Part shown: in pieces, positions 16,400-23,440 of the stretch
Layout: each line of letters opens with the position of its first letter
How positions within the stretch are numbered: the stretch's first letter is position 1
Assembly: GCA_031288955.1 (NCBI GenBank)
Contig: JAITQJ010000401.1
Span: forward strand, 1-23,440
Direction of reading: 5' to 3'
DNA: 23,440 nucleotides
DNA from: Planctomycetaceae bacterium
GTDB lineage: Bacteria; Planctomycetota; Planctomycetia; Pirellulales; Thermoguttaceae
The notes under the pieces: model-generated
Database searches by the model: none
What the model was told of the DNA's origin: nothing
Seen by the model: only the letters and a program-made list of their open reading frames with translations
Program-made: the position numbers and the translations under genes

Positions 16400-17452
16400 T
16401 TACGCTGCGTCCATCATTTCGTTGACAAGTCCGGCGAAGGTGTATTGCGGCTGCCAGCCGAGTTTCGCTCTTGCCTTTGACGGGTCGCCGAGAAGCACCG
16501 GAACTTCCGCCGGACGGTAAAATGCCGGGTCAATTTCAACGAGCAGGTTTCCCGTTGCCGTATCAAACGCCTTTTCCGCTTCGCCGCTTCCCCGCCATTC
16601 GATTGTCCTTCCAGCAGCAGCAAAAGCCGCCTCAACAAAATCCCGAACGCTGTGATTTTCCCCCGTTGCCAGCACATAATCGTCCGGCTCCGGCTGTTGT
16701 AACATTAAATACATTCCCGCAACATAATCGGCGGCGTGTCCCCAATCCCGCCGGGCATCAATGTTGCCGAGTTTCAAAACCGCCGTCTGCGAATCGACCG
16801 GCTCTTTACGCTCAATCGAATTCTTGTAAGCGGCAACGGCTTTGGTGATTTTACGTGTTACAAATGTTTCGCCCCGCAGCGGACTTTCGTGATTGAACAA
16901 AATCCCGTTGCAGGCGAACATTCCGTAAGCCTCGCGGTAATTGACCGTTGCCCAATAACCGTAAAGTTTCGCAATCCCGTAAGGGCTGCGCGGGTGAAAC
17001 GGTGTCGTTTCATTGCACGCCTCGTTGTTTAAGCCGCCGTAAAGTTCCGATGTCGAAGCCTGATAAAACCGGCACTGTGCCGCCAAGCCCGTTTCACGGA
17101 CAGCCTCCAGAATCCGTATAACACCGAGACCGTCAACGTTGCCCGTGTATTCAGGATTGTCAAATGATACCTGCACGTGCGACATTGCCGCCAGATTATA
17201 GATTTCGTCCGGTCGGACTTCGGCAACGATTCGCGTCAAACCGCCTGCATCCGTCATATCGCCGTGATGCAGAACCGGACGCATATTTTTATCAGGAAAC
17301 AACGTCTCCAATCGGACGGTGTTCGGCGACGATGCCCGCCGGACAATGCCGTGAACAGCGTATCCCTTATCGGTCAGAAGCCGGGCTAAATACGCTCCGT
17401 CCTGTCCGGTGATACCGGTTATCAATGCAGTCTTACCGTTCGGCAATGTCAT
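16400..17452 (-). CDS. gmd: GDP-mannose 4,6-dehydratase
   Basis: 350 residues, the normal size. It converts GDP-D-mannose to GDP-4-keto-6-deoxymannose, the first step towards GDP-fucose, GDP-rhamnose and related sugars for surface glycans. It is an extended short-chain dehydrogenase. The NADP-binding motif GITGQDG is at 13-19, the region RRASSPNTVRLE is typical of Gmd, and the catalytic set is T134/S135-E136 and Y158-x-x-x-K162 (YGIAK). FNHESPLRGETFVTRKIT and NIDARRDWGHAADYV are further Gmd signatures. The start overlaps the end of the PQQ-like gene by 20 bp and has no SD site, suggesting translational coupling. No fcl (GDP-fucose synthase) lies in the window. Confidence 0.95.
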   Translation of the reverse strand: MTLPNGKTALITGITGQDGAYLARLLTDKGYAVHGIVRRASSPNTVRLETLFPDKNMRPVLHHGDMTDAGGLTRIVAEVRPDEIYNLAAMSHVQVSFDNPEYTGNVDGLGVIRILEAVRETGLAAQCRFYQASTSELYGGLNNEACNETTPFHPRSPYGIAKLYGYWATVNYREAYGMFACNGILFNHESPLRGETFVTRKITKAVAAYKNSIERKEPVDSQTAVLKLGNIDARRDWGHAADYVAGMYLMLQQPEPDDYVLATGENHSVRDFVEAAFAAAGRTIEWRGSGEAEKAFDTATGNLLVEIDPAFYRPAEVPVLLGDPSKARAKLGWQPQYTFAGLVNEMMDAA

Positions 17453-18722
17453 AGCAGTACAAAAATTCAGCGTGCCGGAGGAATAATTTTTTGCCGCAAA
17501 TCACCGGATGCGCCCAATACATACCGGCACCTTCTTCCGGCAGCGTGAATCGGCTTACCTCCTGATATTTCTCCGGCGACGGTTTCACCAGCGCAACGTT
17601 GCCTTCTTTTTCGCTGTAAAGATAGAGCAGTCCGTCTGCATAAGACACCGCACCTTCGCTTGGTCCGCGGTTCTCCCAAACGATTTTGCCGTCATCGAGT
17701 TTGACGCACAGCCAGATGCCGCGTTTGTAATTATGCGCCGCCGCATAAATGTAACTGTCTTTGACAATAAAACCGCCGTGCAGTGTATCGAGTTTCGGCT
17801 CTTTCCAAAGAACATTGACGGTTACTTTATTATCCGTAACGTTCAGTTGAAGCATTTCTGCCCCGCTGGCATTGCCGGAGATGACGAGTAACTTGCCGTC
17901 TCCGCAGTAATACGGCGTGTTCGCATTGATGTCATATTTCGTTTCGTGCGGATGATAAAACAGTTTTTCGCCTGTTGCCGCATTGACCGCCAGCACGCCT
18001 TTTTGCGTCATATTGACATAAAATCGGATGCCTTTGTAATCGAACGCCGTCATTGAAGCGTAATTACCGATTTCTCCTGTCGGCGGCGTTGTCCAAACCG
18101 TTTTACCGGTCATTTTATCAAGTGCCGCAACGGAGACTTTCACTCCGCCGCTCCAAACGATGACGTTGCTGCCGTCAATGACAACGGATTCCGCATAAGC
18201 CCATTCCGGCAACTGGGCGATGTAATCTTCCCGCAAATTTCGTTTCCAGATTTCTTTACCGGTTTTCGCTTCGAGACACGCCAATATGCCGACAGAGGAA
18301 TACGCATAAAGCCGGTCGCCGTCAATGGTCGGGGTACCGCGTTCGCCCGGAAATTTCGTGTTATCAGTCCAGCCCGAACCATTGTTGTAACGCCAGATTT
18401 CTTTGCCGGTCTTTTCGTCCAGCGCAAAAACAACGGAGTCGGCAGTTTTATCGCTTTGGGCAACTTTAACGTTACCGGCGGTAAAGATGCGTCCGTCGGC
18501 AACGGTAACGGAAGCGTAACCCGGAAACTCGGTGTTCCCGATACCGCTATTTTTCCAGAGGAGTTTTGGTCCCTCGGTTCCCCAAGTTTTCAGCAAGCCG
18601 GTTTCGTTGGATATATTATCGTGTCCCAGACCGTTAAAGACCGTCCAAGCCGGTTCTTCCGCCGCCATCATCGGACAGCCTAACACAGCACATAAAACAA
18701 CGGACAAAATACGATGACACAT
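17433..18722 (-). CDS. Exported PQQ-like beta-propeller repeat protein
   Basis: 429 residues. It has an N-terminal signal peptide (about 1-21, ending MMAAEE); a Cys at residue 16 (VLGC) could allow a lipoprotein reading, but the box is weak. At least five PQQ/WD-like blade motifs are visible, such as ALDEKTGKEIWRY, CLEAKTGKEIWKR, ALDKMTGKTVW, AVNAATGEKLFY and KLDDGKIVWEN. Such proteins are beta-propellers of the PQQ_2 type. Many planctomycete members have no known enzyme activity, and I see no proof of PQQ binding here. A strong SD (AAAAGGAG, 18736-18729, 6 nt from ATG) fixes the start. It lies 29 bp after cutA and overlaps gmd by 20 bp, so the three are probably one operon. Confidence 0.88.
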   Translation of the reverse strand: MCHRILSVVLCAVLGCPMMAAEEPAWTVFNGLGHDNISNETGLLKTWGTEGPKLLWKNSGIGNTEFPGYASVTVADGRIFTAGNVKVAQSDKTADSVVFALDEKTGKEIWRYNNGSGWTDNTKFPGERGTPTIDGDRLYAYSSVGILACLEAKTGKEIWKRNLREDYIAQLPEWAYAESVVIDGSNVIVWSGGVKVSVAALDKMTGKTVWTTPPTGEIGNYASMTAFDYKGIRFYVNMTQKGVLAVNAATGEKLFYHPHETKYDINANTPYYCGDGKLLVISGNASGAEMLQLNVTDNKVTVNVLWKEPKLDTLHGGFIVKDSYIYAAAHNYKRGIWLCVKLDDGKIVWENRGPSEGAVSYADGLLYLYSEKEGNVALVKPSPEKYQEVSRFTLPEEGAGMYWAHPVICGKKLFLRHAEFLYCYDIAER

Positions 18723-18751
18723 TCTTTTCTCCTTTTAGTTTGAGGAATAGT

Positions 18752-19078
18752 TTAAGAAAAATTTAACTGTTCATCGAGCCAACGGGCATAATCATTATTG
18801 CAGACAACGATGGGCAAAGCAACGATTTGCGGGCATTTGTAAGGATGTCCGCTGCGGACGGCTTCAACGATTTTTTCAAAGAGCGGCAATTTCGTTTTTG
18901 CCAATAGCAGCGTTTCGGTATTTTTTTCGTTCTTACCCTGCCAAACATAATAACTGCAAATTGAACCGCAGACTTGTGCGCAGGCAGCCAATTTTTCGCT
19001 AACCAATTTCTCTGCCGTTTGGTGCGCCGATTCCTCTGACGGAAAGGTTATCTGCAACTGAATGTAATCAGACATCAT
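18752..19078 (-). CDS. cutA: CutA-like divalent-cation tolerance protein
   Basis: 108 residues, the usual length. The family pattern is clear: an N-terminal strand (IQLQITFPSEESA), LVSEKLAACAQVCG, the strand YYVWQGK, the ETLLLAKT segment and HPYKCPQIVALPI, then DYARWLDEQL at the end. CutA proteins form ferredoxin-like trimers. The name comes from copper tolerance in E. coli, but the biochemical role is unsettled. The start is ATG at 19078 or 19075, with GGAG 7 nt before the first. A weaker promoter lies at 19117-19145. It is the first gene of a probable cutA, PQQ-like, gmd operon. Confidence 0.95.
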   Translation of the reverse strand: MMSDYIQLQITFPSEESAHQTAEKLVSEKLAACAQVCGSICSYYVWQGKNEKNTETLLLAKTKLPLFEKIVEAVRSGHPYKCPQIVALPIVVCNNDYARWLDEQLNFS

Positions 19079-19116
19079 AGACCTGCTCCATAACCTATAC
19101 CATCAATTCCCTGTTG

Positions 19117-19145
19117 AGTATAGCACAGACGAATTTTGTCCGCAA
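19117..19145 (-). promoter_or_regulatory. Possible promoter for cutA
   Basis: On the minus strand, TTGCGG (19145-19140), a 17-nt spacer and TATACT (19122-19117). The -10 is good and the -35 only half matches. The start site would be near 19110, about 32 nt before the ATG. Confidence 0.4.
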
Positions 19146-19291
19146 GTATCACTACTCGCAATTATTTGCGGCTTGCAGGATATGCTGCATTTCGCGAAAG
19201 ACGGTTTTGCCGTGCCGATAAGCCGATAATGCGTTTGAATTGTTCGTCTGTCATCTTGAATGCTTTCTTGCCCCGCTCCATAAAATCCGCA

Positions 19292-19320
19292 TTGACAAAC
19301 GTTCATTCATCGGACATAAT
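19292..19320 (+). promoter_or_regulatory. Sigma-70-type promoter for the AMP-ligase
   Basis: TTGACA (19292-19297), a 17-nt spacer and CATAAT (19315-19320). The start site would be near 19327, which rules out the in-frame start at 19240 and supports the ATG at 19354. Confidence 0.65.
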
Positions 19321-19353
19321 GCTCACGTCCCCTATCCTCTGCCAATACCAACG

Positions 19354-20985
19354 ATGTCCGCAACGCTCATTCCGATTCGGAAATTTATGCGAGCCTGCCG
19401 GTCAAGAAAAAACGAACTCAAATTCGCCGACTCTACCGGAATGTCCCTCAACGGCGGACGCGCCCTGCTCACCGCACTCGTCTTTCGGCGTGTCCTGCAC
19501 CGCCTGCTCGCACCAGACGAAAAAAACGTCGGTCTCCTTATGCCGACCTCCGTCTATGGAATACTCGCTAATCTCGGTCTCGCTCTGAACTGCCGCACAA
19601 GCGTCAATCTGAACTATACTTTCAGTACCGACACAATCAACTACTGCATTAAACGTGCCGAAGTCCGGCACGTCATCACCAGTAAAAAGGTTTTAGACCG
19701 CTTCCCCAATCTGGAACTCAATGCCGACCTGATTGTAATGGAAGACATTGCAAAACAGGTTACATTCCTCGACAAACTGACGGCATTCATTGACGCTTAC
19801 ATTACGCCGATTCCCTGTCTTGAATGGGCGTTCGGTCTCGACAAAGTACCGCCAGACGATTTAATCACGATTATCTTTACTTCCGGTTCGACTGGTACGC
19901 CGAAAGGGGCGATGATTACACAAGGCAACGTTGCCGCCAACGTTGGGGCGTTTTTCAAACACATCGAATTTACTGATGAAGACCGGCTGCTCGGCACGCT
20001 GCCCCTGTTTCACGCCTACGGTTATGCAACGGCGTTTTGGCTTCCGGCAACGTCAGGCGTAGCGGGTATTTATCATTTCAACCCTCTCGAACCGAAAAAA
20101 ATTGCAGAAACTGCCCGAAAATTCGGCTGTACCGTCTTTCCAACGACCCCGACTTTTTTACGGAGTTACCTGCGCCGTTCGCAAAAAGAAGATTACGAAA
20201 CACTCAAGTTAATCATCTGCGGTGCGGAAAAGTTGCCGGCAGACTTAATAGACGCTTGGGAAGCCAAATTCGATGTCCGCCCCGGCGAAGGTTATGGTGT
20301 AACGGAACTCTCACCGGTCGTCGCAACAAACGTTCCCAAAGGACGGCGGAAAGACTATAAAGACTGGCTGCGGGACGGAACTATCGGAAGACCGCTGTTC
20401 AATGTGAAAGCCCGCATTGTGCAGCCCGAAACGGGCGAGGTATTGCCGAACGATACGCCGGGAATGTTAGAAATCAGCGGTCCAAGCGTGATGAAAGGGT
20501 ATTATAACGACCCCGAAAAAACCAAAGAAGTGTTGAAAGACGGCTGGTACATAACCGGCGACATTGCAACGATTGACAATGACGGTTTCATCAGAATCGT
20601 CGGCAGACAGAGCCGCATATCGAAAATCGGCGGTGAAATGGTGCCGCATATTCTCGTTGAGGACGAAATTTGTAAGGTTCTTGCCGGTGCGAACAGCAAT
20701 ACCGACAAACATGCCGATGATACTGCTGCCAGCGACGAACTGCAAGTTGCGGTGGCGGCGGTTCCAGATGACCGCAAGGGCGAGCGGTTGATTATTCTGC
20801 ATACGGCATTGCCGAAAACGCCGGCGGAAATTTGTAAGGCATTGCAGACAGCGGGACTGCCGAATATTTGGATACCGTCGCCCAATGATTTTCATCAAAT
20901 TGAGACTATTCCTCTTCTCGGCACCGGCAAACTTGACCTGCGGGCGGTCAAGGAATTGGCACAACAAGTTGCGGGCAATGATTAG
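19354..20985 (+). CDS. AMP-dependent acyl-CoA/acyl-ACP synthetase-like ligase
   Basis: 543 residues from the ATG at 19354. The frame is open from 19240, but the promoter lies inside that extra part. No SD precedes 19354, and the ATG at 19387 is another option. It is an ANL-superfamily adenylating enzyme. The phosphate loop TSGSTGTPKG spans about 176-185, YGVTELSP 314-321 and TGD 401-403, followed by the hinge region GRQSRISKIGGEMV. The C-terminal lysine is K526 in LLGTGKLD. These forms, especially PLLGTGKLD, resemble the synthetase half of Aas (acyl-ACP synthetase / 2-acyl-GPE acyltransferase). The acyltransferase half is missing. It probably activates fatty acids for membrane lipid repair or synthesis; substrate and acceptor are inferred. 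An insertion rich in Asn, Asp and Ala lies near 445-460. Confidence 0.88.
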   Translation: MSATLIPIRKFMRACRSRKNELKFADSTGMSLNGGRALLTALVFRRVLHRLLAPDEKNVGLLMPTSVYGILANLGLALNCRTSVNLNYTFSTDTINYCIKRAEVRHVITSKKVLDRFPNLELNADLIVMEDIAKQVTFLDKLTAFIDAYITPIPCLEWAFGLDKVPPDDLITIIFTSGSTGTPKGAMITQGNVAANVGAFFKHIEFTDEDRLLGTLPLFHAYGYATAFWLPATSGVAGIYHFNPLEPKKIAETARKFGCTVFPTTPTFLRSYLRRSQKEDYETLKLIICGAEKLPADLIDAWEAKFDVRPGEGYGVTELSPVVATNVPKGRRKDYKDWLRDGTIGRPLFNVKARIVQPETGEVLPNDTPGMLEISGPSVMKGYYNDPEKTKEVLKDGWYITGDIATIDNDGFIRIVGRQSRISKIGGEMVPHILVEDEICKVLAGANSNTDKHADDTAASDELQVAVAAVPDDRKGERLIILHTALPKTPAEICKALQTAGLPNIWIPSPNDFHQIETIPLLGTGKLDLRAVKELAQQVAGND

Positions 20986-21072
20986 ACATTATCCCGCATT
21001 TCTGCTGCCTTGTTTTAAGCAAACCGCCCAACCTGCCGTAAAGCAAAACATTGATGTTCTCAATAGACACAC

Positions 21073-21365
21073 GCCGCCGACCGCCAAATACGGAACCAAT
21101 GCCAAATGCCTCTCACGAATTTTTGCTCCAATCTTTTCGTTACGCAAATCTTTTTGCACTCGAATTCCCTTTGCCCGCAACTTCTGCTCAACGCTCTTGG
21201 CATACTCACCGCACTTTTCGCTCTCCGTCAAAATGCGAACTGTTCCGGCGCAAGCCACAACGGAAACGCCGCAGCAAAATGCTCTATCAAAATACCGCAG
21301 AACCGCTCAAACGAACCCAACGGCGCACAATGTATCATCACCGACGTATGTTTCTCGTTGTCCGC
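21073..21365 (-). pseudogene. thrS: Remnant of threonyl-tRNA synthetase gene (3' part)
   Basis: Read on the minus strand, 21362 to about 21255 encodes DNEKHTSVMIHCAPLGSFERF and then a segment ending FPLWLAPEQ, which is motif 3 and the end of the ThrRS catalytic core. One base is then missing. In the next frame follow VRILTESEKCGEYAKSVEQ, LRAKGIRVQKDLRNEKIGAKIR and LVPYLAVGG, the anticodon-binding domain. Similarity stops near 21073, so the last 30-40 residues are lost; everything before motif 3 is also gone. A Cys replaces the usual Arg in MIHRA. A working thrS must exist elsewhere in the genome. The remnant lies between the AMP-ligase stop and the DNA methyltransferase stop. Identification rests on remembered ThrRS sequences but is very clear. 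Confidence 0.88.
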
Positions 21366-21405
21366 TCGATTTGGTTCTCTTTTTTACCTATCTCTTTAAT
21401 TTGAA

Positions 21406-22341
21406 TCAAGTGAATTTTTCAAACAGCATCTTTTTGTGTGTATGTTTTTTATCCGTACTGATGTATTCCCTAATACAATTTGCAATAAATTTTGCTAATT
21501 GAACTGGCACAGCATTGCCAATGAGTTGTTCTTTTTCCGTTTTACTGCCGAGCCAAACAAAATCATCAGAGAACGTCTGGACATAACTACGTTCTTGTGT
21601 TGTTAACGGTCTCACTTTACTCAAATCGTCAACCACGTCGCCTTCGTGTTTGACATAAGTTATTGGAATAGGACGATTTACTCCTCTAATCGTAGGACTT
21701 GGTTCATAAATACTAAAAATCCCCCGCCTGGCATAACTTCTCGGATGCCGATAGTAATACTCAATACCAAGCGTATTACCCAAATAATCAAAAACCGTCA
21801 TCGGTTTTTGCCGTTTGTTTTTTTCAATGTAAGATTCCAAAAATTGTTCGTCGGCATTAAGCAAGCCAGCCAAAAAATACCGTTTTCGTGTTTGCGGAAC
21901 ACCGCAATAACTTGCATCCAAAATGGATTCCGATAAACCATAACCTGCATCGTAAAACATTTTCTTTACCTTTTTCAATTTTTGCGATGTAATAATCCGC
22001 TCAACATTTTCCATTACAAACCATTGCGGTTTAACATTGCACACAATTTCTGCAAATGAAACGGTTAAATTACCTCTCCCATTATCTTCATTACGTTTTC
22101 CAGCACTCGAAAAATCTTGGCACGGAGGACCGCCGATAATTATATCGGGAGTCAATTCCGTAAATATAGAATGATTTTTAACTTTCGATAAGTCCAAATC
22201 AAAAATTGGATGCTTAAAGTTTACTTGATATACTTTGATTGCAGGTTTCCAATTTTCAAAAGCCGCAACAACGTCAAAACCGGCTTTTTGAAAACCGAGT
22301 GATAATCCTCCGCAACCAGCAAACAAATCAATGACACGCAT
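21406..22341 (-). CDS. C5-cytosine DNA methyltransferase of a type II R-M system
   Basis: 311 residues, short but complete for this family. It transfers a methyl group from SAM to C5 of cytosine in a specific site, protecting host DNA from the partner nuclease. Motif I DLFAGCGGLSLGF spans 5-17, motif IV GGPPCQDFSSAGKR 70-83 with catalytic C74, motif VI ENVERI 111-116, motif VIII VPQTRKRYFLAG 148-159, and motif X QLIGNAVPVQLAKFI 272-286. The target-recognition region is short (about 185-245, including SPTIRGVNRPIP), so the recognised site is probably simple. It starts 2 nt after the nuclease stop, suggesting translational coupling. The DNA is clearly more AT-rich than the left 20 kb, which suggests transfer. 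Confidence 0.95.
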   Translation of the reverse strand: MRVIDLFAGCGGLSLGFQKAGFDVVAAFENWKPAIKVYQVNFKHPIFDLDLSKVKNHSIFTELTPDIIIGGPPCQDFSSAGKRNEDNGRGNLTVSFAEIVCNVKPQWFVMENVERIITSQKLKKVKKMFYDAGYGLSESILDASYCGVPQTRKRYFLAGLLNADEQFLESYIEKNKRQKPMTVFDYLGNTLGIEYYYRHPRSYARRGIFSIYEPSPTIRGVNRPIPITYVKHEGDVVDDLSKVRPLTTQERSYVQTFSDDFVWLGSKTEKEQLIGNAVPVQLAKFIANCIREYISTDKKHTHKKMLFEKFT

Positions 22342-22343
22342 TG

Positions 22344-23402
22344 TCAGTAAAATAAATCAGGTGAATTAAAAATGATGGCATCAAAACGTCTTTCGGGGCT
22401 TAATAAGTTTTGTCCGCCGTCCAAAACAATATTTTTGATTTCATTTTTTTGAACTCGTGGTTTTGTTAATTCGGAACATTTCATAAACGGATATGTAACA
22501 AGTCCGCTAGACGCAAACGCTTTATCATTTTTTGTATTATAAGATAAATCATCGCTAATTTGCTGATGATTAAATTGTCCCGTTTGGCTAAAATCGACAA
22601 GCATTTTATAAAGCCAAATCATTGTTCGCATCGGGCGCGAAATCCTATCAACGTTTGGCTGTGAACGAACTTCACGCATAAATAATTCAATGAGAGCAAA
22701 ATTACTCCAAACAAAAACATCTAAACAATGCTGTGAAAGTTTTGGAGACTTTCCTTCCGTTTTCCAAATGGGTTGTAAGACGAGCGGCTCTTGCCTTCCA
22801 GAATTTGCTGTTGTGATACAGTCAATTGTTTCGGCTATTTTTTTGATGAACGGTAAAACATTTTCGGCGTTTGTCCAATCCGTTATTACCTTATACGGAT
22901 TGCCAAGCAGTGTTTCAAGCGATGAGAGATTATTCTTGTAGAGAGCGGCAACACTGCAAGCGAGATAAACAATAGTATCACGCCGAATTACAATTTCCGT
23001 ACCAAATTGAGAATCAGGTAAATCACAAGTCGAATTATCCGGCAGGGCAGTTAATTTTATTTCAAGTCCTTTGAAACAGATTCCTGTATTACGGTCTTGT
23101 GTGACTAAATCAATACGAGGCAGTTTTCCCTTGACAAATTGTTCATAGGGTGAAAATATACTTTCAAAAGCATAAAACAGATTGTCAGAATCGGCTTTTA
23201 ACTTGAATAAATTTTGGGCAGATATTGTTTTGTGTAGAACCTGTTGAGAATCGCCAAGCGTAAGATAAACACTGTCCAACGATTTACTTGCCATATAGGC
23301 AACCAAAGCCGCAGGAAACGTTGAACTAAATTGATTTTTCCCCCAAGAATCCCTTTGGGTTAAATCTTTGTTGGAATGTTTGATTCCGAATAAACCGGGC
23401 AT
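22344..23402 (-). CDS. Type II restriction endonuclease, possibly HindVP-type
   Basis: 352 residues. A PD-(D/E)XK core is readable: D98 in LPRIDLVTQD, then E114 and K116 in GLEIKLTALPD, with E80 (FYAFES) as a candidate extra acidic residue. The N-terminal GIKHSNKDLTQRDSWGKNQF and the FxSTFPAAL segment recall the HindVP family (GRCGYC-cutting, from memory), but I cannot confirm this. Position directly upstream of a C5 methyltransferase (2-nt gap) supports a restriction role. The start ATG at 23402 has a good SD (GAGGGA ending about 5 nt upstream). Only 38 bp upstream lie in the window, so its promoter and any controller gene are not visible. Low GC matches the methyltransferase gene. Confidence 0.75.
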   Translation of the reverse strand: MPGLFGIKHSNKDLTQRDSWGKNQFSSTFPAALVAYMASKSLDSVYLTLGDSQQVLHKTISAQNLFKLKADSDNLFYAFESIFSPYEQFVKGKLPRIDLVTQDRNTGICFKGLEIKLTALPDNSTCDLPDSQFGTEIVIRRDTIVYLACSVAALYKNNLSSLETLLGNPYKVITDWTNAENVLPFIKKIAETIDCITTANSGRQEPLVLQPIWKTEGKSPKLSQHCLDVFVWSNFALIELFMREVRSQPNVDRISRPMRTMIWLYKMLVDFSQTGQFNHQQISDDLSYNTKNDKAFASSGLVTYPFMKCSELTKPRVQKNEIKNIVLDGGQNLLSPERRFDAIIFNSPDLFY

Positions 23403-23440
23403 ATAATTCCCTCGTGTTGTATATGTTACGTCCCTTTTTC

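Noticed and set aside
19240..19353. Longer start for the AMP-ligase
   Set aside because: A near-consensus promoter (19292-19320) lies within this part, and its translation is unlike the start of any ANL enzyme.
20989..21258. 89-codon open frame as an intact small gene
   Set aside because: It is the frameshifted ThrRS anticodon-domain remnant plus unrelated 3' sequence, with only a GTG inside the remnant as start.

Overview
The window looks like chromosomal DNA of a planctomycete (Planctomycetota). The evidence is a Cys-rich protein built from YTV repeats, a family described from the Rhodopirellula baltica cell wall; a Tat-exported Gfo/Idh/MocA oxidoreductase; a very large exported protein made of secretin N-type modules; and a Rho factor with an Asn-rich N-terminal extension. 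I see no rRNA, tRNA, CRISPR array or intact insertion sequence.

Layout. Positions 121-3135 (minus) hold a Sel1-repeat protein, a small protein with a possible winged helix, and the Tat oxidoreductase. Positions 3374-4723 (minus) hold rho, with a good promoter about 260 nt upstream and so a long leader. An RlmM-type rRNA methyltransferase (5158-6240, minus) and cysK (6484-7407, plus) diverge from a promoter region containing A16 and T10 runs. cysK converges, with 8 nt between them, on a 2127-residue gene (7416-13799, minus). Its product has two LTxxQ motifs, an STN domain and about 24 degenerate N1-like modules, but no secretin pore domain. Divergent from it is the YTV protein (14167-15828, plus), followed 14 nt later by a two-cluster ferredoxin. 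These converge, with 2 nt to spare, on a minus-strand run read as cutA, a PQQ-type beta-propeller protein and gmd (GDP-mannose 4,6-dehydratase), the last two overlapping by 20 bp. An acyl-activating AMP-ligase (19354-20985, plus) has a near-consensus promoter.

The right end differs. Positions 21406-23402 are visibly more AT-rich and carry a restriction-modification pair: a PD-(D/E)XK endonuclease, possibly HindVP-type, then a C5-cytosine methyltransferase 2 nt downstream. Between this island and the AMP-ligase lies an unmistakable remnant of a threonyl-tRNA synthetase gene, truncated at both ends and carrying a one-base frameshift. It looks like a scar of horizontal exchange.

Most promoters I can find are of the sigma-70 type (TTGACA-like, 16-18 nt spacer, TATAAT-like). 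Clear Shine-Dalgarno sites occur before cysK, the YTV gene, cutA, the PQQ-like gene and the endonuclease, but not before several other genes. The most unusual objects are the giant secretin-N array, its divergent pairing with the YTV envelope protein, the thrS scar beside the restriction system, the long rho leader, and a small family of intergenic hairpin repeats.
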